Source: Echria macrotheca
Taxonomy: Eukaryota; Ascomycota; Sordariomycetes; Sordariales; Schizotheciaceae
Reading direction: 5' to 3'
DNA: 64,000 bases
NCBI GenBank assembly: GCA_030411725.1
Contig: MU839828.1
Location: forward strand, 1,488,001-1,552,000
The notes under the pieces are model-generated. The model was given only the letters and a program-made list of their open reading frames with translations. It did no database searches and was not told the DNA's origin. The position numbers and the translations under genes are program-made. Within the stretch, counting starts at the first letter, position 1, and every line of letters starts with the position of its first letter. Positions 33,889 through 45,326 of this stretch are shown piece after piece.

Positions 33889-35809
33889 GACAGTTGTCGG
33901 GCGTGAGAGAGTGGATTGCGTTGTTGGAATTTGCTTGACGGCAGAGTGGTTGATGGGAAGAAATGGTGAAGGGTTTGTGAAGGCAAGAAGTGGTTATGGG
34001 AAGAAGTGGTGAAGGGTTTGTACGGTAGTTCTGTGGGGAGAAAACAGAATTCGGAAGGAGCGCAGAGATTTCAGCAACCGCGTGGGAAGAAATCTGAGAA
34101 AGAAACGCAGATCTGGTCAAGCCCTAATTCTAGTTTTTGATTTTTGTTTGATGTGGGTGTGTGCAGAGTTCCGATGAGTGCAGAAAAAACGAACGGAAGA
34201 GTGAGTGAGATGATCTTGTGTAGTGTGGGCAGGACAGCTTCAGTTACGACGTAACGACGGTGTACAGTTTTTCTCGTCATGCCCAGGACGCCGGATGCAG
34301 TTTTACGTCATACCCAGGACGAAACAAGGACTCCTGAGGCGCTGCTGCTGTATAAATGCTTCCCGAGAAACATGTCTCTTGTCTATGATTGTGTGGTTGT
34401 GTGTAGAGTTCGGATTGGCGCAGATGGCGCAAACCAGAAGCCGACGAGAGTTGCTTGGAGATGACATCTTCTTGTGACGACGTGCAAATGAAACTGATCT
34501 TCTCGGCTGTTGGTCATGCTGATGGCACTGGGGAGGATGGTGCCTTGGTTGTTTGCGTCCTGAGTTTGCCTGTCACTATCAGCCCATGATCGGGGACAAT
34601 TCACAGGGATTGAGCAGATAACATACTTGTGTGTGTCGACTAATTGCGTGACATGCTTGTCTGAGACTCTGGCCCAAAGCTTGTGACGGTTTGAAGGGCA
34701 GAGTTCGAACCGATGGGTGCTTGTTTGATGTTGGGGGGTCGCTGTCTTGGCCGTGCCGGAAAGTCGTCATCAGATATAGACCAACTTGGAGGCAGTGTGC
34801 TCATGGTGGTCTGGAGGTCGGTGGGTGAGTAGGCAGTTGATCAAAGTTGACACCAGCGGGGCTGCGTACCTGCATATTCTCCATGCCAATATCCGATTGC
34901 TCAGAAAGATTGTAATGAAACGCGAGCCAGCATCGTCACATCCAACCAGCAGCGGTTGAAGTTGGATGGTGGGAGGAGGGAGGAGGGAGGATAGTGGGAG
35001 GAGGATGGTGGAAGGAGGATGGTGGAAGGAGGATGGTGGGAGGAGGGAAGATGTTGGGCATGAAAGACTGAGGTAAGGAGCTTGATTTGTGGAAGAGAAG
35101 AAAGAGGTGAGAGCCTTGGCTCACCTCTGGCTGCTTGGCTCAATACAGTGCCTGTGGTCCTTGCGCGCCTTCCATGTTGGCTGGGTGCTCCTTCCTGGCC
35201 TAACGGGTGCCTGAGGCCAACTTAGCTTGACAAAAAACAAGCGTTTCGCTTGATGACTGCTTAAGCTGCGTTGATAAAGGGGAAACAGACTATCCGTTTG
35301 AACACTTCACGTGGCTCTGAGTGTTTGCGGCCATTGTGTACTTGGAACAGCGTAGCGAAGAGTCGAAGCGGGCTGTAGAATGAATGACAAGCCACAGCCA
35401 AACTTCTTGATACGGCATGACAGGGCCCAAATCATCACCCAAGCGATCTATAAGCATGGGGAACCAAACCGTATGCATATCGATAAATCATCACTCGTCG
35501 TTTCAAGGGAAATCATTTCTGACAATAGCTGTAAGTTGGGTTTCTTTGTGGCTGGGCTGCCGGCTAACAGTTTTACCTCAGCAACTGACCTTGCCTAATC
35601 GGGCTTAGGCGCAGTAGGTGGGCAACAGTCGGCTTAAGGACAGTCGGCTAACACATGCAAACCCCACCATAAAAATCTCAAAATCAGAGCCACCACCCCG
35701 CCTTCCGACTTCGCTGCCCTGATCGATGTGAGCAGGACAAGTCTCAGCTAGCCACGATCGGCTACTGCCAATCACTTACACCATTGTGCGCCCCCTGTGC
35801 ACTTCCAAC
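33889..35809. other. Accessory island, right part
   Basis: Repetitive, GA-rich on the plus strand. Contains near-repeats around GGTGAAGGGTTTGT (33967-34021) and a minisatellite at 34967-35060. No supported gene. The final part (35600-35809) is the ADE6 promoter and leader. Confidence 0.45.
34967..35060 (+). repeat. GGA-rich minisatellite
   Basis: Tandem, imperfect units of about 14 bases such as GGTGGAAGGAGGAT and GGTGGGAGGAGGGA. On the minus strand this is a TCC-rich tract. Confidence 0.75.
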
Positions 35810-38800
35810 ATGGCACATATCACTCTCACCGGGGAGTCGTGCTTCACCTCCTCCGAGGCACAGAAGCTACGTGACCTCATCAATCGGGTTGCGCCCATCA
35901 AAGTTGCCACGGTTTCTGGCGTCTGGACCTACTACGCCCGCATCGATGGCGATGCCGCTACTGCAAAGCAGCAACTCGCCCAGCTGCTTCCCCTTCCAAT
36001 TGACTCGGCCTCATCCACACAACCCCTGAGCCACTCTGGCCATGGCCGCAAGTGGTATGTCACGCCGCGCTACAACTCGCCCTGGAGCACAAAGGCCACC
36101 AGCATTGCCCATGTCTGCGGCTTCGAGAAGCAGATCCACCGCATCGAGCGTGGCCGTGTTGTCACGCTCGAGTTCGAGCAGCCTTACCATGACAAGTCGG
36201 TCCCGTTCCGGGATATTCTCCATGACCGCATGACGGAGAACATGACGGCCGAGGAACCAGACCTGGACATCATGTTCGCCGAGGGACAGCCTCAACCTCT
36301 CGAAGTGGTTGATATCTTTGCCTCCGGCCAAAACCCGACCCAGGTCCTTCAAGAATACAACAAGAAACGAGGCCTCGCACTTGATCAGTCAGAAATCGAG
36401 TACTTGGTTGACAAGTTCACTCAACTTGGCCGGCCGCCTCATGATATCGAGCTCTTTATGTTTGCCCAGGTGAACTCGGAGCACTGTCGTCACAAACAAT
36501 TCAATGCGAATTGGACCATTGATGGCGTCTCAAAGCCGGCCAGTCTTTTCGAGATGATCAGGAATACACACAAAAAGACCCCTGACTACACTGTTTCTGC
36601 TTACAGCGACAATGCAGCCGTGATGCAGGGCGAGAATGTCAACTTTTGGGCACCTGACTACTCGACCGGGTCTTGGAAACTAAACAAGGAACTGGTCCAC
36701 GTCCTCGCTAAGGTCGAAACGCATAATCACCCTACTGCGATAGCGCCGTTCCCAGGCGCAGCTACCGGTTCGGGTGGCGAGATCCGTGACGAAGGCGCCG
36801 TCGGACGCGGCTCGATGCCAAAAGCTGGTCTCTGCGGCTTCTGGGTTTCGGATCTTCTTATCCCCGACCACAAGGCTCCGTGGGAAATCGACGTCGGTCG
36901 CCCTGCACACTACGCTAGCAGTCTCGATATCATGCTAGAGGCTCCCATTGGTAGTGCTCGCTTCAACAACGAATTCGGCAGACCCTGCCTTACCGGCACC
37001 TTCCGCACACTTCTGACTGCGGACGATTCGAAAGTCGAGGGTGAATTCCGCGGCTACCACAAGCCAATCATGATTGCTGGAGGCGTTGGCACCGTCCGGG
37101 AGAAGCATGCCCTCAAACGTCAAGACGATGTCCACGAAGGCGCCCATGTTATCGTCCTTGGAGGCCCCGCCATGTTGATTGGTTTGGGCGGCGGTGCTGC
37201 ATCCAGCAATGCTTCAGGGGAAGGAAATGCCGATTTGGATTTCGACAGCGTTCAACGCGGCAACCCTGAGATGGAACGCCGTGCGCAGATGGTCATCAAC
37301 ACATGCGTTGCCCTCGGGCCGCAGAATCCCATCGCCATGATTCACGATGTCGGAGCCGGTGGCTTGTCAAACGCACTGCCGGAGCTTGTCAGGGACGCCG
37401 GATTCGGTGGACGATTCGAACTGCGTCAGGTTGAGAGTGTGGACCGAAGCATGAGCCCGCTGCAGATCTGGTGTAATGAGGCCCAAGAACGTTATGTCAT
37501 TCTCGTCAACAGCGAAGGGATGGACCGTTTTACCAGCATTTGCCGTAAGTTTGATTTTCTAGGCATGAGCATGAGCTTGGCTAACCCTTGGTATAGGAAG
37601 AGAGCGTTGCGGTTTCTCAGATGTCGGCACTGTCCTCTCTCACGAGACAGACGGCGTCTCTCATCTCATCTTGACTGATAAAGAATCAAAGGAATATCCG
37701 CGACCCATCGACGTACCCATGGATGTTCTCTTCCCGAAGGGCCGGAAGCTCGAGAGGATTGTCGACTCGAAAAAGCCCGATTGGCCGGTCTTTGACCCTG
37801 CCGCCAGTCTCAAGGCTCAGATCGACGCCTCTGCCAGCGATGCTGAGTTATTCAAACAATCAGTTCAACGGGTGTTCTGGATGCCATCGGTCGGCTCCAA
37901 ATCGTTTTTGATTACCATCGGTGACCGGACCGTCGGTGGCCTATCAGTCCGGGACCAGATGGTTGGGCCGTGGCAAACGCCAGTCGCGGATGTTGCCGTC
38001 ACAGCCTCGTCTTTTAGCCTCGACGGCATGAAGACGGGTGAGGCTATGGCTATGGGGGAGAAACCAACTTTCGCCCTCATCTCTCCGGCCGCCTCGGCGA
38101 GAATGGCGGTTGCCGAAAGCTTGTTGAATCTCGGAGCTGCGGATATTATGGGTGGCTCGCACAGAGGCGACCTCAAACGCGTGAAGCTGTCTGCGAACTG
38201 GATGGCGGCAGTCAACCATCCTGGCCAGGGTGCCGCTCTGTATGAAGCCGTCGAGGCTATTGGTGTCGAGCTGTGTCCTCGGCTCGACATCAGCATTCCT
38301 GTTGGCAAGGATTCCACCTCGATGAAGGCGACCTGGAAGGATGGTGAAACGAAGAAGAGCGTGACGGCTCCTGTGTCCGTGGTAATCTCGGCTTTCACCT
38401 TGGTTGAGGATATTCGACGCACCTGGACACCGCAGCTTCGTCGGGTGGAAGAGGTTGGGGAGACCATCCTCCTTTTCGTCGACCTCGCTCAAGGCCGAAA
38501 AGCAATGGGCGGCTCTGCTTTTGCCCAGTCTCTGGGTGCGATCGGTCACGAGTGTCCAGATGTGCGGGATGTGAACCTGCTCAAGGACTATTTCGATGCC
38601 TTGGCTCAGCTCCACGAGAGTGGCGTCGTTCTCGCATACCATGACAGGTCGGACGGTGGTCTCCTAACGACTGTTGCCGAGATGATGTTTGCCGGTCGCT
38701 GCGGCGTGAATCTTGTCATGGATGAGATATCCAGCTCGGGAAGCCTGGCGGACCTTACTGAGGCGTTGTTCAATGAGGAGCTCGGCGCGGTGTTCCAAAT

Positions 38801-39935
38801 TCGGGCTTCCGATGAAATCAATTTCAAACGCTGCTTCGCCACCTGCGGACCGCCGGCGGGGCTCATCAAGAAGTTTGGCTTCGTTCAGCCCACTTCGAAG
38901 CAATCGCTGACCATTCGGTATGGCAATTCGCCTTTCGTCACCCTCGATCGGGCTGAGATACAACAGTGGTGGACCAAGACTTCGTACGAGATGCAAAAAC
39001 TTCGCGACAACCCGGCATGCGCCGAATCCGAGTTCAAGACTATCACTGATTCTCAGGACCCTGGTCTCTCATATAACCTCACATTCTCCCCGGCTGAGAA
39101 CATCGTTCCTCTCACCGCCTCGATCACTCGTTTCTTCGGCAAAAGCCCGCGGGTTGCCATTCTCAGAGAACAAGGTGTCAACGGCCACGCCGAGATGGCT
39201 TTCGCCTTCCGTGCGGCCGGTTTTGATGCCGTCGATGTTCACATGACAGACATCATCGCGGGACGCTCGCTGGCCGACTTTGTCGGTCTTGCGGCCTGTG
39301 GTGGTTTCTCGTACGGTGACGTCCTCGGCGCCGGACAAGGCTGGGCCAAGTCTATTCTGCTACACGACAAGGCCCGACAAGAACTTGCCGAGTTCTTCCA
39401 GCGCAAGGACACTTTCAGTCTCGGGGTCTGCAACGGCTGCCAGATGCTCTCGCGACTAAAAGACCTGATCCCCGGCGCCGAGGACTTCCCCGTGTTCGTG
39501 GACAACGCCTCGTCCCAGTTCGAGGCCCGCTTCAGCATGGTCCAGATCGAGGACAATCCGAGCCGGCCGTCCGTCTTCTTCAACGGCATGAACGGCTCGA
39601 CGCTCCCCATCACGGTGTCGCACGGCGAAGGCCGCGCCCAGTTTGCGTCGGAGACTTCGTTCCGCGCGCTGACGGACGCCGGGGGCATTGCGCTCCGCTA
39701 TGTGGATAACAGACTCAATGTCACGGAGGAATATCCGTTCAACCCGAACGGTAGCCCGGCGGGCGTGGCGGGCGTGGCGAGCAGGGACGGACGCGTGTTG
39801 GTTATGATGCCGCACCCTGAGCGGACCATTCTGGCGGATGTGGCGAGCTATGTGCCGCCGGAGATGGTGGAGGAGTGGGGCGAGTTTGGGCCTTGGTTGC
39901 GTATGTTTAGAAGTGCGAGGCGGTGGGTTGGGTAG
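35810..39935 (+). CDS. ADE6: Phosphoribosylformylglycinamidine synthase (FGAM synthase)
   Basis: Fourth step of de novo purine synthesis: converts FGAR, glutamine and ATP to FGAM in the cytosol. Exons 35810-37544 and 37597-39935 give 1357 residues, essentially the length of yeast Ade6. The intron (donor GTAAGT, branch GCTAAC, acceptor TATAG) restores TSICRRERCGFSDVGTVL. Order: N-terminal PurS-like domain; linker with NSEHCRHKQFNANWTIDG; first synthetase half with KVETHNHPTAIAPFPGAATG and EIRDEGAVGRGS; second half with the HRGDLKRVKLSANWMA and ISIPVGKDSTSMKATW motifs; C-terminal class-I glutamine amidotransferase with nucleophile cysteine in FSLGVCNGCQML and a final MMPHPERTI holding the catalytic His/Glu. 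Start MAHITLTGES was chosen because the upstream in-frame GTG is not a start. Intact and strongly conserved. Confidence 0.97.
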
Positions 39936-40968
39936 AATTTTTGGGTGGGATGTATATAGCGCAATTGAGATGGCACTTTGTCTGGACTATTGTTGCTTTT
40001 GGGGGTGTGAGTTGCGGCTCGTGGGGAAGGGAATTTGAGTGTTGAGCGTTGAGGCAAGAGTGACGACCCTGTCTGTCCCTTGGGAAATAGAACATCAAAA
40101 GAAAATCAAAGACGACCATTTGAACCCTAGACCCGTAAATTGTATTCTTGGTAGTTTGGATGATATCCATGTGATGCCTTTAAGAGCTCCCCCTACCTGC
40201 CACAGCGCCACTGTGGTTAGACAATACCGGTAGACATAGATGTACTCGCATGCATACCAAAATAGCAAGTTTGAAATTGAGGTAGTCCATCAATAATCGC
40301 CTTCTATCGCGATGAGTCATCAACACTCTGACTCGACAAATCTAGTTTTGAACAAAGAGATGCAGAAAAGCTACCTAACCTAGGTAGGTATTCAACAGCG
40401 ACTACCCCCCTTTAACAACAGCCAGGAAACTCAGATTGATACATATCTCAAACGGTAATGCGGAGTGTATTGTACATTGTTGTATCGACACGAGTCTATG
40501 AATGTCAATGACCAGAGCACCTGCACCTGCACCTGCACCAGCATCAAACATGGCTTGCGGTATTGTGTTAAACGTAGATACCTGTACCGTTCGTACCGTA
40601 TATATAGTAATAGTCTGATCTCTCCAGTCCTCATATGAAGAGTCAGCGGGGGAGTGGATGTGTCCTTGTTATCGTTAATTCCCATTCCATATTTTCCACT
40701 TCCCATATCTCAACCCATGGCAGGACTTGAATCAAAGATAAAAGCTGAAAAATTTAAGGTAGAGAAGAGATTATGCCTAAGGTATACATTCTCTCTCTTC
40801 ACGTTGTCACAGCGTATCCCCCCCCCCCCCCCCTTTAGAAAAGAGATATAAGAAGAAAAGGGGTGCACAGCCACCAGACCTTAAACTGATATAACCACAC
40901 ACCTAGTTTAACAATCCATTGAGTCCTATCCAAGATTTCTGGTGCACTGGAGAGAAGCCACCGCCCTA
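39936..40968. other. Convergent intergenic region
   Basis: Between ADE6 and the HET gene. Holds a CACCTG hexamer microsatellite at about 40518-40538 and a poly-C tract near 40820-40833. No gene seen. Confidence 0.5.
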
Positions 40969-43014
40969 TCACTCAATCTCAACCCTCACAAACTCCGCCC
41001 CCGGAAGCGCCTCGCCGTGCATAATCCCATCAACATAACAACACCCAATAAACGTATACCTCCCACCATCCCCCTTACCCCTGAGCAGACATGGATACCG
41101 CATCCCCTGGAAGATGCAAACCCGGTCACCAGCCCGCAGACTCATCGGCCCGGTCCCGAGACTGCCCTTGTCCGTGACATACCACCTCCTCCCCTCGAAC
41201 ATCCTGTGCAGCGAAAACATATACTCCTTTGCCCTCGCAGACGCATCCCTAATCGCATCTTTGCGCCCAGCCTCATCACCGCGCAGCGCCGCGGAAAAGT
41301 CGAGGATCTCCGCCCACGTCGGTAGGAACTCGGTATTCGTCTTGCGCCGTAGAGACTCGACCAACTGCTCTGTGGTGGAGACGTCTGTTGGCGACACATC
41401 GGGCAGGCTAATACTGCTGGCAATCATGTACAAAGCCATGGCCCGAAATCCAGTGCCATGGCGTTCCGCCGTCAGATGCATAGGCCCGGCGCCGATGAGA
41501 TTGATGGGCAGGGTGCGCCAGAATGTCTCGACGATATCTCCCCCCGCCCACTCCATGCCGTCCAGCTGCCTCAGGGACGTCAGGAGGCCATCTCTGCCCA
41601 CCAGCTCATCAAAAGACGCCCCGACATGTTTCACCTCATCCACCAGGCATCCCATGAGGGCGAAAACACGAGGATCGGTCGATTCAAGCTTCAGAATCAC
41701 CTTGTCGCCGGCTTGGCCGGCGTTATAGACCGGTTCGGCGCCAAGACAGACCCATTCGATGGGCCAGCCAGGAGTTTGAAAGTCCGGAACCCAGGACGGG
41801 AGGTTGGGCGTTACCCGTTGGGACGGTTCCTCGACCTTGTATAAAATGTGGTCTATCCTCGGCTCTGCGACCAGGACAAATTCCCGAAAGACCTCGTCCA
41901 CCGGCTTGGCGTAATCCGGATGGATGGGGTCGTGATCGAAGAGACCGAGCGTCGAGTAAACATGATCTCGGGGGTCTATGCATTGGCCTCGGCGGGCCGA
42001 CTTCCACGGGATTTCGTACATGGGCGCGTGATGGAGGGCAAACCTCGACCTGCCAACCTCCAACAATATCAGATTTCTTCTCAACGCTTCCCGCTCCCCC
42101 AACAACGTGTCTGATCCCAAGAAAACATCGTCGAGACTGCCGTGGTGGAGTCTCTCGGCGAGCTGCGCGACAGGCCGAAAGAAATGCCTTATAGGACAGC
42201 GAAGATTTCCGCACCAGAAGCTTCCCTGTGGTGGGAGGATGCACTCCTGAGTCGTCCATGCCCGGTAGAACCAAGAGCGATGCATGAGTTGGGAAAAGGC
42301 CTCCCAGTGAGCATCCCAGGCCGGGGACATTACTTCGTCCAAAAGGGCAATGTTCCGCCGGATTTCGGGCGATGCATCTTCTTTTTTCTCTCCTAGAAGA
42401 TTGCGCCAAGAACGGATTCTCGCCGTCTGGACCCACGTCTCGGCGGATATCTGGGTTTGGACAATCTCCATGATCTTGAATGCCAACGCAGTCTCAGGCC
42501 CTTCCAGGCCCAGCCACGCGACAACCGAGGCACAGTCGTGGTAGATACGGCCCATGAGTTAGACCTGCGAGGACCGCTCTGCCAAGTCTTCCTGGTTGAT
42601 GCAGATGCGGTCAATCCAGATGTAGTCCATGTCCGCAGGCCGACGGTCCCGCAGCTCGCAGAGAAAGTCGTGCAGATTCCTGGTCACCGACAGTCCGCCG
42701 GCCACTTTCTCATCGGGCCCCGTCACGATGATCCTCGTCTCTCTATGCCAGTCGTCAATCTCCAAAGGGAGTACACTCGTGGCAGACGTCGAAACTGGCT
42801 TCCCCCAGGTGTAGGAAAGCGTATGGAAGGCTGGTCGGTCGGGCGAGTCGAGGTCGATCTCGACCAGACGACAGCAAATCTCGCCATCATGGCTGTCTAG
42901 ATGTGCGCCGACAACACGGATCTTGGTGGGACCACTTAGAGGTCGATACTCGTAAGGAAGTGGATCTCCTGTCCATGTAGCTGCCAGCCACGGTCTCGCA
43001 GCCGGATGGACCAT
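40969..43014 (-). pseudogene. HET-domain (heterokaryon incompatibility) gene broken by one in-frame TAA
   Basis: A 682-codon reading frame with a single stop. The HET domain is well preserved: PAFHTLSYTWGKP (near residue 62), IWIDRICINQEDLAERSSQV, then codon 152 = TAA (42559-42561), then immediately in the same frame LMGRIYHDCASVVAWLGLEG. Later hallmarks are present: SWFYRAWTTQECILPP and RGQCIDPRDHVYSTLGLF, the latter followed by YAKPVDEVFREF. In relatives the residue before LMGRIY is usually Gln, so CAA to TAA is the simplest change. No intron with usable sites removes it. Family members trigger cell death when unlike individuals fuse; this allele would give only a 151-residue fragment unless the stop is read through or is a sequencing error. 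Confidence 0.85.
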
Positions 43015-43612
43015 TGTCTTGGTTTGATCGTGGAATTGAGGTGGTTGTTACTCGGTAGAGGGGCGGGGTTTGACTCTACTTCTCGAGACACAATATTGGT
43101 ACCAGAGAAGAAAATGCACCAAATAGGGTCCGTTGCACGCTGCCAAGCCCACCAAAAAGGACTCTGTAGCTGCTGGGTTGCTTCCTTGGCCGAGATTGAG
43201 CCCAGCGCAAAGAACTTGTGTGTGAGATGAGAGGAAAGGGTCGGTTGGGGTCGGTTGAAATCCTTCAGGCATTCACTCTGGGAAGGAACGGCCCCGGGCC
43301 TCAAGGCGGGGATGTGGTTGATAAAACGATGTCCGTTTCGTGTCTTGCTCAAAATGGACTCGGCCAACCTCCGGTTGCGGAACTAATGTGTTGGAGCGCT
43401 TCTCGCAGGAAATTCGCTCTGGTAATGGTAGGATATTCCATGGTGCTGGCTTAGAGGCGTTCCCAGTGTTTGCCGTCCTGAGGTTGACTTGAACCACTAC
43501 AGCAATCTAGACAACACCTAAAAACCCCAATTAGATCAACTGCTTAACATTCCGGTGTCTTGTCTAACTTATATCTAGTCAACAATGTCAGCCACCAGTC
43601 ACATCACCGGTT
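43015..43612. other. Intergenic, HET promoter side
   Basis: Upstream of the HET gene and downstream of SGT2, both on the minus strand. No gene supported. Confidence 0.5.
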
Positions 43613-44789
43613 CTATGGTGCTGCTCCTCCAGGTCCACCAGGTGCTCCGGGCCCTCCCGCTCCTCGTCCAGCGCCAGCTCCCCCCATGCTGCCAGCCATG
43701 TTCCGAGCCCTATCGTCAGATCAGTAATGCCCCTAAACAAAAGGGTGCCTGCCACTTACATCTCGGCAATGTTTGGGTCCGACATGAGCGACCCAATGTC
43801 GGGCATGTTTCCATTGCCAAATTGATCGGCCATCTGCCTCAGCCGAGGGTTGTTCATCAGCGACGACATCAGGTCAGGGTTTCCCATGAGATTCTGCGCC
43901 ATCTGCGAGAACATGGGGTTGTTCATGATGGATGCAAAGTCCATGCCACCCGGTCCGCCCCCGCCCAGAAGATCGGCGAGACCGCCGCCGCCGCCGCCGG
44001 GTGCTCCCCTGGCTGACGGCGATGGTGAGCTGGCCGCCTCCTCGGCCGCTAGCTCCTCTACTCGGCGCTTGGCCGTCTCGTAGCCCTTCCTCATGGTCTC
44101 GCTCCCACCATTCCCCTCGTGCTCCATGCCCTGCTTGTACGCCTCCATGGCCCCTTTGGCATTGCCGAGGACGAACCTGGCCAGGCCGAGCCGGCTCCAA
44201 CCCTTGGTGTACTTGGGGTCGATGGCAACCGCGGCCTCGGCATCGGCGATGGCTGAGGCATGGTCGCCGGCGCCGCTGTGGGCAGCAGCACGGTTAGACA
44301 GATAGATTGCGTTATTAGGGTTCAGCTCGAGAGCCTGTGTGTAGAAGCTGATGGCGGCAGCGTGGTCCTTCTGCGCCATGGCGGCATTGCCTTTGGACTT
44401 GAGGCTCTCGGCCTGCTTCTTTTGTTCTTCTGTCGGTTCGGCGGCCGACTTCGGGGCGGACTTGGAGGCAGCAGCAGACGCAGCAGATGGCGCGGCGCCT
44501 TTTAGTTTCTCGTAGACCGAGTAGATCTGGAGCAGGTTCTGGGAGCCCAGGGCTTCCGTCACGGCCGCCTTGTCGGTTGGGTCGACGCCAAACGTCTCCG
44601 AGATGCAGTTGATGGCAATATCGATCGAGTCCTTGTCTTCGGATTGGAGGGTGCCGTCGCTGAGGGATGTGGAGAGAAAGTCGCAAATCGCCAGCGCAAG
44701 GCGCTGCTTGGAGGTGGTGGCCTACATGGTGTTCACATTAGAAGCTGTACTTCGGGGGAGCGGGGGAGTCAAGGTATTGTACATACCAT
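43613..44789 (-). CDS. SGT2: Small glutamine-rich TPR co-chaperone Sgt2 (SGTA family)
   Basis: Cytosolic factor that captures tail-anchored membrane proteins and passes them to Get4-Get5/Get3, docking Hsp70/Hsp90 through its TPRs. Exons 44789-44787 (the ATG alone), 44721-43760 and 43709-43613 give 353 residues, close to yeast Sgt2. The first intron (GTATGT...ATGTAG) follows the start codon directly and restores MATTSKQRLALAICDFL, the homodimerisation domain that binds Get5. Three TPRs lie about residues 108-210 (AESLKSKGNAAMAQKDHAAA; NAIYLSNRAAAHSGAGDHAS; TKGWSRLGLARFVLGNAKGA). The C-terminal substrate-binding part has FASIMNNPMFSQMAQNLMG and NPD/NNPRL repeats, then a Gly/Ala/Pro-rich end encoded by the last exon. 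Confidence 0.94.
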
Positions 44790-45326
44790 GGTGCTAGACA
44801 GGACAGGACAGCCACAGGGAAAGAAGTATAGCAGGACAATAGTATAATGGTACCGTGGAATACCGACTCGATGGGTTGTGCAAAGCTGGCCGATTTTCCT
44901 GTCTTCCTGTCTTTATATAAAAGAAGTCTCGACTGGCTTCTGCGACGGTCGATGGCGGGGTCATGGCTCTGTGGCCCGTGCGCTGCGGCATCAGCTGCTG
45001 CTGCTCAACTAACTAACCGTTAGCGGGTGTGGCGGGCCAGTCTTGGCATAGACCCATTGATGTCACAAACACCGTGCAGATTCATCCGCTGACTGAATCC
45101 CAGCTCCAGCACCGAGCCTCGCCAACGTCAACTCTCAGCCTTGCCGATCATTACCACCCGTCCGCCGTATTCTCCAACGAGACCCGCGATATCGCCTAGT
45201 CGATCTTTCAGCTAGACCACCCCCAAAGCAGGATATTGGCATCTCAAACACGGTCTGAGCTGAGGTCCGCCGAAGGGTTCTTGTCGTCTGCTGGCTCCCG
45301 CGCCGGCACCACCGGCCGCCGCCCCC
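44790..45326. other. Divergent promoter region, SGT2 and RING-CH gene
   Basis: Contains a TATA-like CTTTATATAAAAG (44911-44923), about 125 bases upstream of the SGT2 start. No gene. Confidence 0.5.
44911..44923 (-). promoter_or_regulatory. TATA-like element of SGT2
   Basis: Minus-strand CTTTTATATAAAG about 125 bases before the SGT2 ATG, a fitting core-promoter position. The assignment rests on sequence and distance only. Confidence 0.4.

Noticed and set aside
36011..36352. Minus-strand frame within ADE6
   Set aside because: Antisense shadow of a strongly conserved enzyme-coding exon.
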